Assembly (NCBI GenBank): GCA_947382445.1
Contig: CANCZH010000064.1
Span: forward strand, 1-9,562
Source of the DNA: an uncultured Clostridium sp.
GTDB lineage: Bacteria > Bacillota_A > Clostridia > TANB77 > CAG-508
Direction of reading: 5' to 3'
DNA: 9,562 nt
The notes under the pieces were generated by a model. That model saw nothing but the letters and a program-made list of their open reading frames with translations, had not been told where the DNA came from and searched no databases. Made by a program: the position numbers and the translations under genes. Positions 7,000-9,562 of the stretch are shown here, one piece after another. Numbering within the stretch: position 1 is the stretch's first letter; each line of letters begins with the position of its first letter.

Positions 7000-7416
7000 A
7001 TGGCAAAAATAAAAAAAGCAGTTGTTCTTATTTTAGCAATATTAACAATATTACTTTTTGCAAATAGCACATTTGCAAGTACAATTCAACCTAAAAATGA
7101 ATCAGGCAACTCATCAAGCAATAATACTTCTACCCAACCTGCAAATAATTCATCTAATAATGCAGTAAATAATACTCCATCTAATGCATCAAATAATTCA
7201 TCTAATAACACATATAACAGTTCTAATGCTTTAAGTGGTGGAAATAATAATGTGTATAGCACACCAATAAATACAACAAATTCATCACAAAATATACCAA
7301 ATACGGGTATCGATAGTATGTATTTAAATTTTGCACTTATTCTTTTATTAACTCTTGTACTTGGAATGTTCTCATTAGTGCAATATAAGAAAATAACTAA
7401 AAAAGAAGATGAATAA
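7000..7416 (+). CDS. Secreted Asn/Ser-rich protein with sortase-like IPNTG anchor
   Basis: This is a 138-residue surface protein. The signal peptide comprises KIKK, a hydrophobic core at about 7-21, and a likely cleavage after A26 (TFA|S). The mature part from 34 to 98 is low complexity: 22 Asn, 17 Ser and 7 Thr among 65 residues, with no predicted fold. The C-terminus has IPNTG (99-103), a hydrophobic segment (about 108-128) and a charged tail starting KKITKK. That order is the classic sortase sorting signal with Ile in place of Leu. If recognised by a sortase it would be cut between Thr and Gly and attached to the wall; otherwise it would stay as a two-anchor membrane protein. No sortase gene is in the window. 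The linker could be a glycosylated stalk (inference). AAGGAGG (6986-6992) is 7 bases from the ATG, so expression is likely strong. It is the only confident plus-strand gene, divergent from pcrA and convergent with prfA. Confidence 0.85.
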   Translation: MAKIKKAVVLILAILTILLFANSTFASTIQPKNESGNSSSNNTSTQPANNSSNNAVNNTPSNASNNSSNNTYNSSNALSGGNNNVYSTPINTTNSSQNIPNTGIDSMYLNFALILLLTLVLGMFSLVQYKKITKKEDE

Positions 7417-7489
7417 AAAAATAGATAATAAATTATTTAACAACATGTAATTTCAAAATAAAGAGAAAATAATTTATTATCTATTTTTT
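7416..7489. terminator. Bidirectional terminator between convergent genes
   Basis: A perfect 23-bp inverted repeat (7416-7438 and 7467-7489) encloses a 28-base loop. Both strands read an A6 run, an AT-rich stem and a T6 run. It directly joins the stop of the IPNTG gene (7414-7416) and the stop of prfA (7491-7493), so it can end both transcripts. Confidence 0.85.
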
Positions 7490-7490
7490 A

Positions 7491-8552
7491 CTATTCTTGA
7501 TTTCCTTTTAATTTTTCAGCTCTATCATAAGCAGTTAAACTATCAATCATTTCATCTAGGTTTCCATTTAAGAAATCTTCCATCTGATAAATACTCAATC
7601 CAATTCTATGATCAGTTATACGTCCTTGTGGATAATTATAAGTACGAATCTTTTCACTTCTATCACCAGCACCAACCTGAGACTTTCTTTCACTAGCAAG
7701 TTCTTCATCTTGCTTTTGTTTTTCCATTTCATATATACGAGATTTTAGCAATCTCATTGCATATTCTCTATTTTGAACTTGAGAACGTTCTGTTTGACAT
7801 TCTGCAACAATTCCTGTTGGCTCATGAATTAATCTAACTGCTGATGATGTTTTATTAACATGCTGTCCACCAGCACCAGAAGCTCTAAATACTTCCATTC
7901 TAATATCAGCTGGATTTAATTCTACTTCAACATCTTCAACAACAGGTAAAACAGCAACAGTTGCTGTTGAGGTATGAATTCTACCACTACTTTCTGTATC
8001 TGGAACTCTTTGAACTCTATGAACTCCACTTTCAAATTTTAATCTACTATAAGCACCTTTCCCAGTAATCATAAAAGAAATTTCTTTATATCCACCAAGT
8101 TCTGTTTCATTTTCATTTAAAACTTCCATTTTCCAGTGTTTTCTTTCAGAATACATTGAATACATTCTAAATAGAGTACCCGCAAATAAAGCTGCTTCTT
8201 CTCCGCCAGCTCCCCCACGAATTTCACAAATAATATTTTTATCATCATCTTTATCCTTAGGGATTAAAAGTATTTTCAATTCCTCTTCTAATTGAGGTAT
8301 TTTTTCTCTGCATTCTTCCATTTGCATTTCTGCAAGCTCTTTCAAATCTCTATCTGAAAGCATTTCTTTTGCTTCTTCCATTGCATCTTTTACTTTTTTA
8401 TATTCTCTATATTTTTCTACTACATCTACTAAATCACTATGTTCTTTCATTAAGTTTTTCCATTCATTTTGTCTAGAAATAACTTCTGGATCACTAATAA
8501 GTTTATTTAGCTCCTCATATCTCTTTTCAACCGCTTCTAATTTTTGAAACAT
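7491..8552 (-). CDS. prfA: Peptide chain release factor 1 (RF1)
   Basis: This 353-residue protein recognises UAA and UAG in the ribosomal A site and triggers peptide release. The N-terminal helical domain covers about 1-95. GGAGGEEA is at 113-120. The codon-reading tripeptide is PDT (184-186), the PxT form that separates RF1 from the SPF of RF2. The catalytic GGQ is at 228-230 in [12 protein letters not shown], and [15 protein letters not shown] (303-317) is typical RF1. The start is [15 protein letters not shown] at 8552, giving normal family length. AAAGGAAGG lies just upstream and a promoter at 8583-8612. The reading frame stays open to 8624, but the 24 extra residues would overlap tatD and contain the promoter, so I reject them. 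prmC, the methylase for the GGQ glutamine that often precedes prfA, is not adjacent. Confidence 0.97.
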   Translation of the reverse strand: MFQKLEAVEKRYEELNKLISDPEVISRQNEWKNLMKEHSDLVDVVEKYREYKKVKDAMEEAKEMLSDRDLKELAEMQMEECREKIPQLEEELKILLIPKDKDDDKNIICEIRGGAGGEEAALFAGTLFRMYSMYSERKHWKMEVLNENETELGGYKEISFMITGKGAYSRLKFESGVHRVQRVPDTESSGRIHTSTATVAVLPVVEDVEVELNPADIRMEVFRASGAGGQHVNKTSSAVRLIHEPTGIVAECQTERSQVQNREYAMRLLKSRIYEMEKQKQDEELASERKSQVGAGDRSEKIRTYNYPQGRITDHRIGLSIYQMEDFLNGNLDEMIDSLTAYDRAEKLKGNQE

Positions 8553-8582
8553 AAAAACCTTCCTTTCCAAATTAACATTAAT

Positions 8583-8612
8583 ATTATAGCATAGAAACTT
8601 CTTATATTTCAA
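8583..8612 (-). promoter_or_regulatory. Extended -10 promoter for prfA
   Basis: On the minus strand, TTGAAA (8607-8612), an 18-base spacer and TATAAT (8583-8588) with TG at 8590-8591 (TGCTATAAT). The -35 lies inside the last codons of tatD. The predicted leader is about 24 bases. Confidence 0.7.
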
Positions 8613-9381
8613 GCATTTCGTCAATTTCTAAAATAGTTTCTGCATTTTTCTTAGTAATACATGCAACCTCTTCTAAAGAAATACCTTTTATATTAGCTAT
8701 TTTCTGAGCTACAAACTTAACATTTCTAGAAGTATTTGTTTCGCCTCTATGAGGCTCAGGAGATAAGTAAGGACTATCGGTTTCAATTAAAATTTTATCC
8801 ATTGGAACTAAATTTACACAAGGTTCAGATTTAGCATTTTTAAATGTAATATTTCCACTAAATGATATATAAAACCCTAATTTTAATCCTTCTTTTATTA
8901 ATTCTTGGTTTAATGGACAACAATGAAAAACTCCTTTTTTTAAAACTGGATGTTCTTTTAAAATTTGAATAGTGTCTATAACTGCTTCTCTTGTATGAAT
9001 TACAATAGGAAGCTTGCATCTATTGGCTATTTCTATTTGCTTAATAAAAACTTCTTTTTGTAATTCTTTATTATTTTTATTCCAATAGTAGTCAAGACCA
9101 ATTTCACCAATAGCAACTATTTTTTTCTCTTTTGTTATTTTTTCTATTTCTTTAAGTTCTTTTTCCACATTTTCATTAATATCATTAGGAGAAATTCCAC
9201 AAGTTGCAAACACATGTGGAATTTCTTTTGCTATATATATTGCATCCTTTGATGACTCTAAACTATAACCTGCACAAACAATCTTAGTAATTTCATCTTT
9301 ATACATATCTCTAATTAATTCTATTTTAGTATCTTTAAATCTTTCATCATTATAATGTGCGTGAGAATCAAAAAATTCCAT
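8602..9381 (-). CDS. tatD: TatD family metal-dependent deoxyribonuclease / hydrolase
   Basis: This 259-residue cytoplasmic TIM-barrel hydrolase matches the TatD/YcfH family in length and motifs. These are DSHAHYND (5-12) with H7 and H9, GEIGLDYYW (92-100) with E93, IVIHTREA (126-133) with H129, FHCC (152-155) with H153, and [10 protein letters not shown] (199-208) with D202. All expected metal ligands are present. The family has 3'-5' DNase activity implicated in DNA repair and turnover; the exact substrate in this organism is not shown. The family's usual GxHPH motif reads GISPND (62-67), losing both histidines, though these are not core metal ligands. SD AGAGG (9387-9391) is 5 bases from the ATG. 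Its stop is 49 bases upstream of prfA. Confidence 0.93.
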   Translation of the reverse strand: MEFFDSHAHYNDERFKDTKIELIRDMYKDEITKIVCAGYSLESSKDAIYIAKEIPHVFATCGISPNDINENVEKELKEIEKITKEKKIVAIGEIGLDYYWNKNNKELQKEVFIKQIEIANRCKLPIVIHTREAVIDTIQILKEHPVLKKGVFHCCPLNQELIKEGLKLGFYISFSGNITFKNAKSEPCVNLVPMDKILIETDSPYLSPEPHRGETNTSRNVKFVAQKIANIKGISLEEVACITKKNAETILEIDEMLEI

Positions 9382-9413
9382 AATTACCTCTTTTATTTTT
9401 TATAAGTTAATAT

Positions 9414-9422
9414 ATTATATCA
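9414..9422 (-). promoter_or_regulatory. Extended -10 promoter for tatD
   Basis: The minus strand reads TGATATAAT, identical to the -10 of the Ig-like protein gene. No convincing -35 is seen at 16-18 bases. The predicted start is about 26 bases before the ATG. Confidence 0.5.
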
Positions 9423-9436
9423 TTTTATTTAAAAAA

Positions 9437-9471
9437 TAAAAGTATTTTATATTTATTAGTTCTTACTTTTA
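9437..9471 (-). terminator. Probable terminator of the gene entering from the right
   Basis: Read on the minus strand, TAAAAGTA (9464-9471) pairs with TACTTTTA (9437-9444) across a 19-base loop. It is followed at once by T6 (9431-9436). It lies about 30 bases after the possible stop at 9501. The stem is only 8 bp and AT-rich. Confidence 0.45.
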
Positions 9472-9500
9472 AAATCATATTTCATTTCTATATATAACTT

Positions 9501-9562
9501 TTAATTGATTTGTTCAGTTTTTGAATTAGATTTATTTAACAAATTCATTTCAATTGCATCAT
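9501..9562 (-). CDS. Possible C-terminal end of a gene cut by the window edge
   Basis: One minus-strand frame is open from the right edge to TAA at 9501-9503, encoding 19 residues that end NKSNSKTEQIN. The other two minus-strand frames are stopped within about 20 bases of the edge. The terminator-like hairpin just downstream supports a gene end here. The fragment is too short to identify; metG often precedes tatD in Firmicutes, but nothing in these residues shows that. Confidence 0.35.
   Translation of the reverse strand, partial: DAIEMNLLNKSNSKTEQIN

Noticed and set aside
8553..8624. Longer N-terminus for prfA starting at 8624
   Set aside because: It would overlap tatD, swallow a good promoter and SD, and add 24 residues with no family counterpart.
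1..9562. CRISPR array, tRNA, rRNA, transposase or phage genes
   Set aside because: No spaced direct repeats, cloverleaf, rRNA-like stretch or mobile-element protein was seen on either strand.

Overview
The window is an AT-rich, densely coded bacterial segment. Promoters are sigma-A-like, Shine-Dalgarno (SD) sites are AAGGAG-type, one start is TTG, and UGA is used as a stop while Trp is UGG, so the code is standard. The gene set (PcrA, RF1, TatD, a PF06541 membrane protein, an M23 peptidase with a two-repeat N-terminal region, a sortase-type surface protein) fits a low-GC Firmicute, most likely an uncultured Clostridia-like lineage. Species cannot be fixed from this sequence.

Layout, left to right. 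Positions 35-1144 (minus) encode a membrane-anchored M23 metallopeptidase. Positions 1340-1541 hold a 202-bp imperfect palindrome of unknown nature. Positions 1542-2468 (minus) encode a receiver-GGDEF response regulator. Positions 2526-3335 (minus) encode a five-helix PF06541-type membrane protein with a basic tail. Positions 3395-4480 (minus, TTG start) encode a single-pass protein with three Ig-like extracellular modules. Positions 4558-6840 (minus) encode the helicase PcrA. Divergent from pcrA, 7000-7416 (plus) encodes a secreted Asn/Ser-rich protein with an IPNTG sortase-like anchor. It converges on prfA (RF1, 7491-8552, minus) across a 23-bp perfect stem that can terminate both strands. 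tatD (8602-9381, minus) lies upstream of prfA. The last 60 bases probably hold the C-terminus of one more minus-strand gene, followed by a terminator-like hairpin.

Most genes look individually transcribed. Five have a good promoter directly upstream (M23, the Ig-like protein, pcrA, the IPNTG protein, prfA), and tatD and the receiver-GGDEF gene have weaker candidates. Four of these promoters carry an extended -10 (TGnTATAAT). Housekeeping genes (pcrA, prfA, tatD) are interleaved with envelope genes. Nothing links them into one pathway beyond proximity. I do not see a defence, mobile or biosynthetic system. The less ordinary items are the 202-bp palindrome, the three-module surface protein, the IPNTG protein and the GGDDF-type cyclase domain.
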